Both the position numbers and the translations under genes were made by a program. The notes under the pieces are model-generated. The model saw only the letters and a list, made by a program, of their open reading frames with translations, had not been told where the DNA came from and searched no databases. Positions 1 to 12,700 of a stretch of DNA of 64,000 bases are shown here, piece after piece. The stretch is from Strix aluco (taxonomy: Eukaryota > Chordata > Aves > Strigiformes > Strigidae), in the NCBI RefSeq assembly GCF_031877795.1, contig NC_133943.1:12145001-12209000 (forward strand), in the 5' to 3' direction. Every line of letters starts with the position of its first letter. Position 1 is the stretch's first letter.

Positions 1-3000
1 CAAGTGGTGATGCTTAAAAATACATCACTAAAGTCATATTTAGGACCAGCTGCTTTTGAGCTGTCCCACGGCCTGTATCCTCTTGCCGAATACAAATTTA
101 TGTAACACGATGGAGTGATTTGAAATTGCAAGAACTGAATTTCTCCCATAATTACCTCTCACAGGCAGCTGCTGCCCTGTTCCTTGTCCTCTTTGCCATG
201 TCCCAATCTCAAGAAGTCAAGCAGGTGGATAATACACAGTTTTGAAGAATAAGTTCTAAAGGAAAGGAAGGGATTTATTTCAATAAAGAATCTTATTTGT
301 GGGTGAAATGGCATCCGCTATGTCTCTGAGAGTCTAAACTAGTTACAACATTACCTCATTAATCATGTTAGTCATAAACTAACATTAGTGTTAGCTCACA
401 CATTCATCAGGGGATGTCAGAGCACAGAGAGTTGTCTGAAGACTGTAGATTTGGAAACCACATTTATATCACTAGTGGCTCTGGCTTGCTAAGCGACCTT
501 GGTCAGATCATAGCCACTTATCTGCTGGGTGGGAGAGATAATGCTTCTTTCCTAACTGCTTCGAGATCAGCAGATGAAACACACCATTTTGAAAATGAGG
601 GAAATAAATACTTTTGTGTTGACGTAAGCAGGCAAATAAATGCCTTCCCTTCCTCCTTCCTCCCAGCCGCCAGCAGGACCACGCTCCGACACCAGCCGCC
701 AGCTGCACACTGTGGTGCTGGGGGCTGCAGGCAGGAGCCTCCTTCCTTCTCGGAGAGGGTCACAAGAGCCATTTCCTCCATGTGGCCTCACTTCAGACCC
801 TTTCTGGCATCACGTGGGGTCAGCAGCCAATGCACATCACGCTCTGGCTTTAATTGAGGAAGGAGAAGAGCAGTCTGGAGGTGGGCTGGGTGGCAGGAGC
901 ATTGGACGTGGATGGACACAAACCACTCGTCTCCTTCTCTGGCAAGGCTCCACCAGGCTCCACTCCTTCCCAGCAGGAAATGAAACCCCAGCAGCCACCA
1001 GTTTCCGTCTTATGGAGTGGACTGTGGCAGCTCAGCAGGGTGCAGCAATTATTAAGTGTGGTGAAAGTGTCTCATTCAGTCTCCCTGCACCCTGCCTAGC
1101 CCCTGGGGCTAGAGTGGGGTTCGTAGGCTGCCTGAGGATAAGGGACTTGGTTGTAAACCATTTCCCACATCCGAGGCCATTCCACTTGTGCCCTTGGGAT
1201 CAGAGATCATCCCCACTGGAGCCTTGCATGGGAACGGCGTCTGCGAGAGAGACAGCCGCAGAGCTGCACGTGACAGACGAAGGGAGGACGTCCTCTGTGT
1301 CTCGCACTCTCTTGTTGCCTCTTCCCTCCAGGAAGAGTCTCAAGGGAACCACAGCAGTGTCACAAAATCTCACAGCAAAGCACAAATGGGGATCTTAAGT
1401 CTCTGTGTTTCCAAAGGGAGAGATGGTAATGCCCAATTTCACCTGGCATGAATGCCATCTGTGTCCCTGTCCCTTATTCAAGGCTGATAATCATCATGGA
1501 AATGCTTGGTTCAAGGAGGCAGAATTTAGGTTAGAACAATCTGGGTAGCTGTGACTGTCAGTTATGGGTGTATGCATGTAGGAAATGCACCAAATTCCTC
1601 TAAGAATGTGATTCTGTGCTCTGACCAACCATGGGACAGCTGGTTTGGATGTTTGCCAGTGAATCGGAAGCAGAGATCTGGACCTTCTTTCCCATTCCCT
1701 TAACTCCAGCCAGATTGCTGGTGGTGGATTGGGTCTCTGAATCTGACTCAGTCCCCCTTTACTAGCAATGATATGCTGGGCATGGGAAAAGCTCACTCTT
1801 CCCGCTTTATTCAGTAAAAAGGAAGCCTTTTACAGGGAAAAGAAGCAGTTTTGCTTGTTACCTGTTGGACCCTTGCACCAATACAGCATGGAGGTAGCCT
1901 TGAGGGACGCTGCGATGGCTTCATGCAGCTTTGAGGAACACTGTGATGACTTCATGATGGCTTCTGTTAAGCCACCTGACCTTGACAGCATTAATCCTAA
2001 TTCCCTGTGTTTGCTCTTTCAAGTCAGACCTTTAAGAACAATTTAGGACTGGAGCATTGTGGTGGCTGCTGCCAAGTCATGGAGTCCCTCAACAGAGCTG
2101 AGAAGGATCCTCTCATATAAGCATCTCCCCATGTCACAAGGCAGTATGGAGAGCATAACCCTGCTTTTTGTGGTAGAAAACAAAACCCTGGCTGAGCGCT
2201 CCATGCGTTACCAGAGAGCTGCCCCATGACACTACTGGACTTTCTAAAACAAAAATTATTTTGCATTTTCTGCTGACCCTAGGTTATTTTGCATAAAACA
2301 ATTAAGCAGACCACCCAAAATCCATTTACAGGATTTCCCAGAAATCCTTGGAGCATTTGAAGCAGTTGGAGGAAATCAAGAGTTCAGACCTGAATTCCAC
2401 AAGTGATGACGCTAAGTCTGGAGAAGGATTTTCATTGCTTGAGGCCAAATGTCCACAGATGTTTATTTTTCAAAATGCAGGACTTTTTTTTAGTGTGAAG
2501 CCCCTCCAGGCGTTGACAGGCAAGCACTAAATAACCTGCTGTTATGCCACTTCTGTCACGTTTGTCAGATCCCTGGCCCTTTCTCATACAGAGGACCATT
2601 AGCTGGGTTTAATGTCTGTCATAATGGCCCTTAAATTTGGTTGTCCTGATGATGGTTCACCTCTGTCTCCTGGGGCTGGCAGCCTGTCACTTCAAATAGT
2701 CCTGGGCCAGAATGATACCTACAGAGCCTTGGGGAACAACTTGACCATAAGAGGGATCCAACCTCATCAAACCTGAGAAACAACCCTGCCATGCTCTCTC
2801 ATCAGAGCGTCGACTGCTTTCAGCTTAGCAGCTTCCATCAAAGGCTGATTCTTTTGGTTGTTTATTTGCAAGTAGCCTACACAGCAACAAATCATAGTGT
2901 AGCAGGAAAATGTAGAACTTCTGAATTAATGGGGAAAAACACAGTTGTAAAGAAGTCGGTGGTGGTTCTCTACTTGAGCTGGTAGTGCCCACATCACCAG

Positions 3001-5669
3001 CAGCTTGCCACTCAAATGCCAGTGACACTTAACTGAAGGGTCCTCACTGTTGTGAGTAGTTTTGACAGCCCTGCAAGTAGCAAAGACTACCTCCACCACA
3101 CACAGGGAGGAAAAATCATTATTTGCCAAAAAACATAAAACCCCAGAAAAACATTACACAAGGCTCCCAACTCTCCAACACTCAAGATCTCCTGCTGGGA
3201 GATTGCAGGATTTTACAGTTTGATTTAATAGTTTCACAGAGAATTGTTGCTCTGTTGGGAACCACCTTCAATCTGTTCAATGATTACAGAAGTCAAAGCA
3301 AACAATGTCCTTCCCAATTCCCAAAAATTAAAAAAAAAAAAGAAAGAAACAACCCCCTCAGAAAAGCTGGGGCAGGTAAACGAGAGAGAAATAAGATAAC
3401 CCAGCTTTTAAAAGCCTGTTGCTTTGCAGCTGTTCACATTCTGGCTACTTTCCAGAGTTACTTTGATGATCCTCTGCCAGGAAAAAAAGAAGTCCTTCAA
3501 ACCTAGAATTTGATAAGGACATTATTTCTCATCAAAGTAAATGAAGATCCAGATTTGGGATTTAGTGACGTGACTGCCATCTGCATCAGTTTAAGAGACA
3601 GTGATCTTCACCAAGACCCTGGCAGATTTGAGTGATATCCTAGTGGTGGGAGATCTGTGTTCTTCAACTGCTGATAAGGGACAAAGAGCACTTAGGTCTT
3701 CAGAGAAGCTTGATTCCACAACCAACAAGTGGAGATGTGAAGTTAAATCGGTGCCTGGCTAGTGGGGAGCAAGCTGTGCTAAGAACTGACGCTAACTGGG
3801 AAGTTGTGTCAAAGTTTGGCTTTGTTGCATTAGCTGCTGGATCCCTGTCATAGGACAGCTCATGGGAAAGAAGTATAAAAGAAGTACAAACTGTTGCAGG
3901 GGAGAATGACAGGGAAGAAATACTACCGCTGAGCTGATGGATGCATTATAAAGTGTTGAGAGGCACTGCCAGGCATTCCCAAGGCTGTGACTTGTACCTA
4001 GGAGTCATGGATGAACTCTGTGGAGGAAAGATGCTGTATCAGAGCCCTGCAACAAAACAAGCAGCATCACCATGTGTCACCCAGAACATCACCTCATACA
4101 GCCAAGTACAGAGATGCCCTAAAGCACAGGTTTGGATTACAGGAAACTAAAAGGTCGGGGATGTAATTTTTTTCCTTTCTTAAGTAAGTATGGTCATAAA
4201 GTAGCCTAACTCTGGGATTGGTACACTCTGGGGTTCCTTGTGCACCTCTTACACCTCAGCTTCTTATCACACATTAACTAGTTCTTCTTTTATCTTGATC
4301 TGTGAAGAAGCAACTGACGGTTCATTTCATGTTTTTGTACCCTAGGTTCCTTTTCACACCCTGCACTTTTAACATATGCTATTTAAAGGTTATAGGAAGA
4401 ATTGTTGGCAAATGGTAGATGACAGGTTGCTGAAACATGATAAAATAGGAAGAGTTTCCAGAGAGAGACTGAAGAGGCAGGAAAGGAAAGAGCGGAGAAT
4501 CTGAGCCAATCTTTACTAGGTTGGAAGACCCCCCTTTAGATGCAGAGACTGTGCAATGCAAGGCTGACAGTCTTTGCCTGGCGTGCAGGAAGGCTGTAGC
4601 GTGAAACCCCATTTTGCTCTGCCCTCACTTCACCCTGAATCCAGTTGATGCTTCCAGGAAGAGCTGCTCAGCTGCCTTGCAGATAGCTACATTAGTCTGA
4701 AGGACTGGACTCCTAGAGGAGCCCATTTCTCTGGATGACTAGCTCAGATGGAGATTTCCACAGTGTACATGTCTCAAATTAAGTGAAGTAATCTTCTAAG
4801 ATTTACAAAACCACTTAGCAAAACACTAAGAGAATCTACAGCCAATCTACAGCCTAGGGCCAGGGAGGGAAATTTTTCCCTCTTCATCCGTTTCTTGACC
4901 CCTTGGGAAATGTCCCTTAGGGGGAATTTCAAAGTCCTACTGTGACTATGTGGGCAATAGTTGATTCCCACTGATTGAAAAGGTCATTTTTACTTTCTCA
5001 TCAGATCTCCATCCTGCAGAATGGATGCCCTTGGCCTGGGGTGTGTTATGACTAATGACCAGAATTGATTTCATCATTAGTCTTTCACCTCTTCTAGGAA
5101 TGTACTGAAACAAAATAAGGGAAGGTAAATCAGTGATACCCAATGGGTTACGTAGTTAGCAAGATGAATGTATGTGGCCTGTCTCCACACATCCCTTGCT
5201 CTGTGGGATGCAGGTGGTCCATCCCTCTCATTGTGTTTGTCTGGTGAGCAAAACCAAGCTTCCCACCAGTGAAGAGGCACTGGTCAAGAACAGAGGCTAC
5301 AAGGTTTCTTCAGCTGACTTCTGTTTTGAATATTATGTTTTGACTTGTGAACCCTGAGGAATTCAGATCTCAGGGCAGAGGAAATGTTGGAAGGGGTCAG
5401 GCGAGCTGTGCTCCCTCTGTGTTACTCGGAGCAGCAAATAGCACACGTTCCAGGGCAACATCTGATTTTCTGCTTTTACGAGGCAGATGTTTAGGATAAG
5501 TGATCTGCTGTTTATTTTAATTGCCATCTTCCAAACCTCTTTCCTACGTGCGCGCACACATTCAGAGACCATAAATAAGGATTATTCAGATTATGCCGTT
5601 ATTTGGGTAGCTAGCCCTGTCTTCCATCAGTGCCTGGACGGGGCTGTGTGCTGCAAACCCAGTTCCCCT
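1..5669. other. Intergenic, no gene recognised
   Basis: Open frames here are short, overlapping on both strands and unlike any family I know. I see no splice-linked homologous exons and no RNA gene. A short A-rich stretch lies at about 3327-3352. Confidence 0.6.
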
Positions 5670-5840
5670 TGCACATCAGTTTTACAGTGGTGTAAATGAA
5701 TTAGATCTAATTCCTTTCTCAATGACACTAGCATAAATCTGAAATAGCTCCACTGACGTCAGTGCCATAATGGCAGTATAAAAGAAATTTGGACTCCCTT
5801 GACTTCAGAATGTCGCTGCTGATTTACACCAGAACAAGAG
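5670..5840. repeat. Old interspersed repeat with TTTACACC-type motifs, copy A
   Basis: TTTACAGTGGTGTAAATGAA, AATAGCTCCACTGACGTCAG, CCCTTGACTTCAGAATG and GCTGATTTACACCAG are spread over 170 bp. This is the layout of a palindromic amniote repeat ('ttgacttcaatggagcta..gctgatttacaccag'). I cannot give the family name with confidence. Confidence 0.55.
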
Positions 5841-5925
5841 AAAAAGTAGTTGGGCTCAGCATGTCCTAGCACTGTTACTGAACAGCAGGCCAGGGTTTGC
5901 TCTGGGATGCAGTGGCGACGATGGA

Positions 5926-5985
5926 GAGAACTCCATGGATTTCAGTGGCATTAAGTTGATGGAAATGAGTTGTACCATTACCACA
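5926..5985. repeat. Old interspersed repeat, copy B (weak)
   Basis: GAACTCCATGGATTTCAGTG followed by GCATTAAGTTGATGGAAATG resembles the same repeat core as copy A and lies about 90 bp from it, so it may be part of one longer insertion. Confidence 0.35.
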
Positions 5986-6654
5986 GTTTGTGTCTCAAAG
6001 AGCTCCATGTAGTAGGTCATCAATGAAAAGAAAGGATAAACCAATGCTCCTGTGTAAAGTGATTAGTCCCATTGCCTGTCACTATTCCAGGAGAGTCATA
6101 TAGGGGTGAACCTGACCATTTGGCTTGTGTTGTGATGATGATGATGATGGAGAGCAAGGCAGTGATACCCTCATAGCTTGATGGACACCAGGCAAGTGTC
6201 CATGGAAGAACCGATGTTCCTAGCTGAAGACAGAGTAGCTGCCCTTGCAGTTGGTGTAAAGAGCCAGTCCGGAGGGGTAGGAATGCTGGCTGCACTTTTC
6301 TCCTCTGAGAGGACACAAGCAGTTGTTGTAGGCATTCTGTGCTGGCAGCATTCAGGGTGTTAATCCCTACTCACTTGTTTCTCTAGATTTTCCCACCTTG
6401 TCTCTAAAGGGCTAGAAGTGAAAGCCTGGCTGTAAAAGGGGTGCTGGCCCCTTTCTCTGCTCTGCTGTGGCTTCAGCCTGCAGACTGCAAATTTAAGCAG
6501 AAGGAGATGAAAAGTGGATATTTCCTCTTGAAGCTGTAGGGCTTCCCAAACAACCTTGTTGTTTAAAGAGACTTTGGCAAGGAGAGCCTGGATTTCTGGT
6601 GGCTGCTCTTCAGGAAATTGGAGATCCCAGTGGTCGCCTCAGAGTCCATGAGCC

Positions 6655-6718
6655 TTGCTCCATTAAAGCCGGTGGAGACAAGCTGATTTACACCCCTCTT
6701 CTGTTGGCATCTGGCCAG
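6655..6718. repeat. Old interspersed repeat, copy C
   Basis: GCTCCATTAAAGCCGGTGGA, CAAGCTGATTTACACCCCTC and a trailing CATCTGGCC match the same repeat layout as copy A. Confidence 0.45.
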
Positions 6719-8521
6719 TCTCCTAATTGTTCATAAGTGACTTTCTTTTTTAATAGCACACATTTGCTCGGAGTGGCTTGGTTTGCACACAGTGAAATGC
6801 AGCCATGTGTGACATAACTGCTTTAAAGCCAGCGAGTTGAAACAGGGTCCATGTGAACCACCAGGTAGCCTGGAGGTGTCACAGAGCGAGTTGGGACCAT
6901 GGGTGTCCCAGGGAACTAAGATCTCACCCTTCTTTTTTTTAAAAAAGCTGAGGCCATGCTTTACCCATCTGTCAGCCTCCACTATGCTGGCAGAGGTGGG
7001 AGGCAGCAGGAGAAACTCAGAAACCAGAGAAGAACTGCAATTCTTCCCTTTCCACTTCTTATCCAAGAGTCCAGCCACAGCTATCATCAACAGGCAGGAG
7101 GAATAAAACTGTTCTCCGTGCTCCTGGCCCCAGGGAACCCCGGCTGGGTGCACGAAATAGTTCCCACATCCAAGTGGATGGGTGGCTGCTCCGAGCTCCA
7201 GACGTGGGTTTTGGCATCCCAGGCTCACGCTCACCTCCTTGTCCGCACACTCAGCTGGAAGGTGGCCCTGTGGACATGAAATGAGAGCTAAGGGAGCATG
7301 GCCCCAGTTTTCCCACCCATTTTGTTCTCACTAGCAGTGAATAACTCAGCAGATGCGTTCGCTGACAGGGAGCGGAAGATTTACCAGTCGTGAAACAAAA
7401 CTCTGATTATTGCCATAGAAACCAGAGCTTGAATGTGAAGCTCATCCAATGGGGCAGCAGGAAGAGAACGTTGGACTTCTGTCTCCTGTCAAAACTCATG
7501 TGTGTGGCTTGGATTTGGAATACCAGAAAGTCACTGTTACAATAATCGTGTCATAATAGATCCAGATATCAAGAGACATTGACTTCTTTTGGGTTCCAAT
7601 GAAGAGCTAAGTCAGGACCTCGGGGTCTGGCCTGTGAGGGATGAGAATGGTTAGTAGCACTACTACAAAGAGCAAAGCTCTTTCCAATTAGAAAAGGAGT
7701 CAATTAAATCACAGGCTGAGGGATGCAAAGTCAGAAACATAATGTTGCTCTGCTTCATGCCTCTCTTTCCTGAATGCAGACGTGCAAGTTGTTTAGAGAA
7801 TTCCCTCCTCCTTCCCATCTGAACTCCCTACAACAGGGGCTTTGCCCTGGGAGCTCACAGCATAGTTCGAGTTCCCTTGTAAGCTTACAAGCACCATCTA
7901 TAGGATAGTTGAAGAAGAGGCTTTTGGCTTCAAGCTGATGAAAAAGGGCAGAGAAACTTCACTCAGAGATTCCAGTTTTGTTCTGGAAAAACTCCGGCAT
8001 GCTTAGGATATCGCATTGCAGAAAGTCACTAATTTCATTGTCTTCATATCTGGGTATGGCTTTCCTTTCTGGTTAAACTCTCAGTCCTTGGTCCCATGCT
8101 GCATGACTGTGGGGCCTGTGGAAATTGCTGGAGTTGTGAAGCTACTTATTCCACATGGGAAATCCCAGAGATTCTCTAAAGAGCTCCTGATCCGCAAGAT
8201 TTCTGGGCTACCATTCTAATGCCTTTAGGTTCTGATAGCCCACAGTGCCACATGTACAAACCTAAACAGTAGCAATTAACGTGTCCAAGTCATCTAAATC
8301 CAGCTGATTTAGCAAATCAGTTTCTCCTTAGCTTGGTGTTTAATGATTGCCAGCCCCAGCCCACACTTCACTGCACAGGCTGCACCAGCAGAAGTAATTG
8401 CAGTCCACAGGGGTTTTTTTAGGAGGAGGAAACACAAAAGGTGAAAGAGTTTTCTTCCTTCTTTTGTGCAAAGTAGACTCCTTCTTGGCAATAAGGTGCG
8501 ATACTGGGGCTGTGTGTTTCT
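6719..8521. other. Intergenic, no gene recognised
   Basis: A 167-codon minus-strand frame at 6731-7234 crosses a T/A homopolymer and resembles nothing known. Nothing else stands out before the purine tract. Confidence 0.6.
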
Positions 8522-9208
8522 GAAAGAAGGGAAGGAAGGGAAGGAAGGGAGGGAAGGAAGGAAGGAAGGAAGGAAGGAAGGAAGGAAGGAAGGAAGGAAG
8601 GAAGGAAGGAAGGAAGGAAGGAAGGAAGGAAGGAAGGGAGGGAGGGAGGGAGGGAGGGAGGGAGGGAGGGAAGGAAGGAAGGAAGGAAGGAAGGAAGGAA
8701 GGAAGGAAGGAAGGAAGGAAGGAAGGAAGGAAGGAAGGGAGGGAGGGAGGGAGGGAAGGGAGGGAGGGAGGGAGGGAGGGAAGGAAGGAAGGAAGGAAGG
8801 AAGGAAGGAAGGAAGGAAGGAAGGAAGGAAGGAAGGAAGGAAGGAAGGGAGGAAGGGAGGAAGGGAGAAAGAAAGAGAGAAAGAAAGAGAGAAAGAAAGA
8901 AAGAGAGGAAGGAAGGAAGGAAGGAAGGAAGGAAGGAAGGAAGGAAGGAAGGAAGGAAGGAAGGAAGGAAGGAAGGAAGGAAGGAAGGAAGGAAGGAAGG
9001 AAGGAAGGAAGGAAGGGAGGGAGGGAGGGAGGGAGGGAAGGGAGGAAGGAAGGAAGGAAGGGAGGAAGGGAGGGAGGGAAGGAAGGAAGGAAGGAAGGAA
9101 GGAAGGAAGGAAGGAAGGAAGGAAGGAAGGAAGGAAGGAAGGAAGGAAGGAAGGAAGGAAGGAAGGAAGGAAGGAAGGAAGGAAGGAAGGAAGGAAGGAA
9201 GGAAGGAA
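8522..9208. repeat. 687-bp uninterrupted homopurine tract, (GGAA)n with (GGGA)n and (GAAA/GAGA) blocks
   Basis: There is no pyrimidine on the plus strand anywhere in the interval. The bulk is GGAA. GGGA-rich blocks lie near 8636-8670, 8737-8780, 9014-9050 and 9060-9078, and a GAAAGAGA-type interruption near 8867-8908. Because the period is 4, all three frames are open on both strands (Gly-Arg-Lys-Glu or Pro-Ser-Phe-Leu repeats); these frames are artefacts. Repeats of this size are prone to length polymorphism and assembly error. Confidence 0.97.
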
Positions 9209-9629
9209 CAGATACACTTTGCAGGGCAGGTGGAGTGTGAGTAGTCTCTTTAAAGAGATGCTGGCAACTGACACTGTGGCAAATCATCTCTCTCATGTTG
9301 GAACTTCATCTTTGATTTGCACAAGAAATAAAACTTAATCACGGATACCCAGAATTCTTCTGAGAAGCATTGTGTTCCCAGAGAACAGATATGGTTTTTT
9401 TGTTTCTTCAGATCTGTTCTGGTTTTAAATGCTGCTTTCTCCCCGCACACACACAGACTGTAATCTTTGACATGTACTTATTAAAATATCACTTGCAGAT
9501 AAATAAAAGCACAGGCATATCCAATACTTGTTCCTTTCTGTAACTCAAGATTAATTTCCCATTTTTCCATCTAATGTGTCTGTCATTAGGGTATCTCCAC
9601 AATCAAGAAAAAGCTGTTTCTTCCCTTTT

Positions 9630-9700
9630 GTAGATTCACAGATATTAAAACCAGAAGGAAATGTGTTCTTATCTCCTGGGCAGCTGACCTGAGTGTATAT
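9630..9700 (-). mobile_element. Ancient CR1/L3-type LINE 3' end
   Basis: TAGATTCACAGATATTAAAA, CCAGAAGGAAATG and CTGGGCAGCTGACCTGAGTG match the reverse complement of the old LINE tail ('agattcacagatt..ccagaaggga..tctgacct'). It is a short, diverged remnant. Confidence 0.5.
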
Positions 9701-12700
9701 CTAGAGATGTATCTGTCTATTCAAATTATTTCATGCAAAGAAACTTTGCTTTTTGGTAGCTACTGCAGGAAAATCATTGCTTGGGTACTAAAGCACCCAG
9801 GTGCAACCCGTGCCAAAGGGCTTGGTCGATCATCCCACTCACAGAGCTCAGGAGTGCAACGGCATTGTAGCAGCCTCACTGCAAACCGCGGGGGCTGAAG
9901 CCACCCCCCTTGAGGAGGTGCAGCAGCAGCACACGGTGGCATGTATGGGCAGGGAAAAGCTGGAGCCCAGCTCTGTCCACCCGGCATGGAGAGAGTGGGC
10001 TGCTCCTGCTGCTTGTTCATCCACTGGTGCCTTACAGGGGGTGTTCAACAGCAGCTGGGGGTGGGCCTGAAGGCTAAGATAGAGCCAGTGGACATGGTGT
10101 ACACTGGGCAGGACCAGCAAGTCCTGGGGAAGTGTAATCTCTCTCCTGGCTTCAGCATCTGAATCTCTCCTCTAACCCCAACCTCTACTGTGCTAAACTG
10201 ATGCTTTTTTTTTTTTCTTTCTTTGTCTGTCCCACAGAGATCCCTGGGTGTCCAGGAATGGTTGAGAGCTGAGTGGGCTGACCTCTCTTCCTCACCACCC
10301 TGAGCTCATGAGGGCTCTGAAGAGATTGAGTGGGAGCATGGCATTGCTTCTCTGAGCCTGGGGATGCTGTGGGAAGTGATTGCCTTGGCAAATGTCTTCA
10401 TCCCAACCCATAGCCCATCGTGCATCGCCTGAAGGAGAAGCTGATGAAGAATAACCAGAGGACCAAGAAAGGCTCTACCAGCACTTCAAGCATTGGAGGA
10501 CACAGATGGGGGACCGGCACTAAGAGAGGCACTTTTCAGGAGTCACTGCATGTGAAACCAGCTCTGGAAAGAAGCTACAGGAGCCCTGTGAACTGAAGGA
10601 GGTGAATGTCTAAATCACCACAAAAGGTGCTGAGGGGTTCCCCTGGCACAGCATCCTTGGAAAGCACTTTCAAAAGGGAAGGGGCTATCAGGACCACGTG
10701 GCTATCTCCAGTGCCTGGTTTGGAAGAGGCACAGCAAGGTCACTGCCTTATGGTTGGGTCAGGAGACTGGCAGGACTTGCCCACAGCTGCCTGTCCACGT
10801 GCTGGCTGGGGCTCCAGACAAAACAGGAATCTGACCAAGACTGGGCGAGAAGGAATGTGGAAGATTGTTTTGATTTATTCTGTGCTTGTTTCTCCTTCTG
10901 GTGTCTTCTCTGTCTACCTCTTTTTCTCTCTAGGCCTATGTGTACTGCATGCGATGTGGGGCACAGACCCTCACAAACAGCAGAAGTATTAGCACAGGGC
11001 AAATCCTGCCCAGTGCACAGCTGTGCTGCCCAGTGCAGTGCTGTTGCTAGATGGGGCTGATTTTGCACTGTGCAGATGTAACGTGGCCTTTGTTTGCTCC
11101 TTATGCCAACAAATCTGCAACTGCAATGCCTGGACTTCATACAGGAGAAAGGCTTGAGCCTGGCAATTCTTTTAGTTGCAAGCAGTCACATGCTAGCACA
11201 ACCAGCCACACTTGGGAGCAGAGTTTTAACACCTGAGCCCCAAAACATGATAGAGCATCTATTCCTCTCCTGTAGCTGTGGAAATGAGCATGCCAGCAGG
11301 CTGCACACTCAGCTCCTGCATCATGGATTTTAAAAATCTCATTCAGCAGAGAAAGAGACAGAGATGGAGGGAGTGATGGAGGCTCAGACAGGAAATTGTA
11401 GGAAAAACTGATTCAAAACCAGAGGAAAATGTGCACTTTTTAATTGCAGGTGGTGTCCCAGCTGCAGACTGTTGTGCCCAGCTGGGCGGCTGCAGGTCTC
11501 TGTTCACTGAGCTGCTCCCAGAGGCCTGGGCGAAACATGCTGGTACCGAACTGTGCGGGGAGCCCCATCTCAGACCTTCTCTCTTGGGCTTCCAGCTGCA
11601 AAATCCTTCCCTCATGTGCAATCATATTTATTTATTTATTTTCTTGCTGCTTGATGCAAAGCTGCTAACAGAGCACCCTCCCCACAAACATCTGCAGCCG
11701 GGAGAGGACGGAGAGAGGGGGAATGTGCTTGTGTCTGTGGGAGGGGAGCGGGCCAAGGGGCAGGTGTATGCCTTGAGGGGGCAGGATCTGGCCATGCACA
11801 CGGCGTGGGCATATGAGGCAGGAGGAAAAGGCTGCAGTTAAACCAGAAATACTTTCCCTGGGGTGGACGTGCAATTTTGATCTTTCAAGAATTAAGAACA
11901 GGCAGGGCAAACCCTTGTTGGGAAGAACAGCAGGACAGCTGTAGGCTGCATAAACTCTGCAGAGCCGTTCTACCAGATGTGCAGCTGTGCTTGTGCAGGG
12001 TATGTGTCTCTGTGCAAGTTGCTTGCCCAGATTCTGCCCTTCCAGCACTCCCAGCTGTAATGAAGCAAACTTATGTCTGCATCCTGGCTTTGGACACTTG
12101 CAGGGGGCCAAATCCCCAGCCAGGGCAGGTTCCTACCAGCGTGTTCACAGAGGTTTAATACCTGGCAGTCTTTTCTGCTCAGTCCAAAAGATACCCATGT
12201 AGAGGCCCATTTAACACAGCCAGTTTGAGACTGGCAGACACGAGCCTTTCTAGACAATGCTGTAGCTGTGCAGTAACAGTTTATGCTCAGCCTTGGCTGT
12301 GCCTACCCATTTTGCTAAAAACTGGCACACCAGCAGCATCCGCTCATGGTCAAGTATCCCATTTTATGGAAAGCCTGTGTGCCCCAGTGCAGAGGGGAAC
12401 CATTTCTCTGGGAGAGGGGGGGTCTCCCATGCCCTGCTGCTCTCCCACAACTCCCACACTCAGGAGGGAGCCAGGGTGCCTGGGCATCCCTTGGCAGGGC
12501 TCCTGGCTGCTCCAGGGGAGCCTGGCTTCTCCCATACTCTTCCCTCTGAGATGCCCCACCAAGGCTTTGTTCAAACCTGTGTGACTGCTGAATGGAAATA
12601 TTTCCCAACCAAAACCTGTTCTTCAGAAGATTCCTGGCTGGCTCTAGTCACTTATTATGCACTGGAAACACTGCCTTTGGGATTAGTTTTCAGGTTAGAG

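Noticed and set aside
8309-9338. Three open frames of 290-321 codons, Pro-Ser-Phe-Leu or Gly-Arg-Lys-Glu rich
   Set aside because: They are generated by the four-base GGAA repeat, which is open in every frame on both strands. The flanks contribute no recognisable protein.
10201-10220. T-rich runs as polymerase III terminators of an RNA gene
   Set aside because: No A-box/B-box pair or cloverleaf was seen upstream; the same holds for the T runs at 17440 and 17635.
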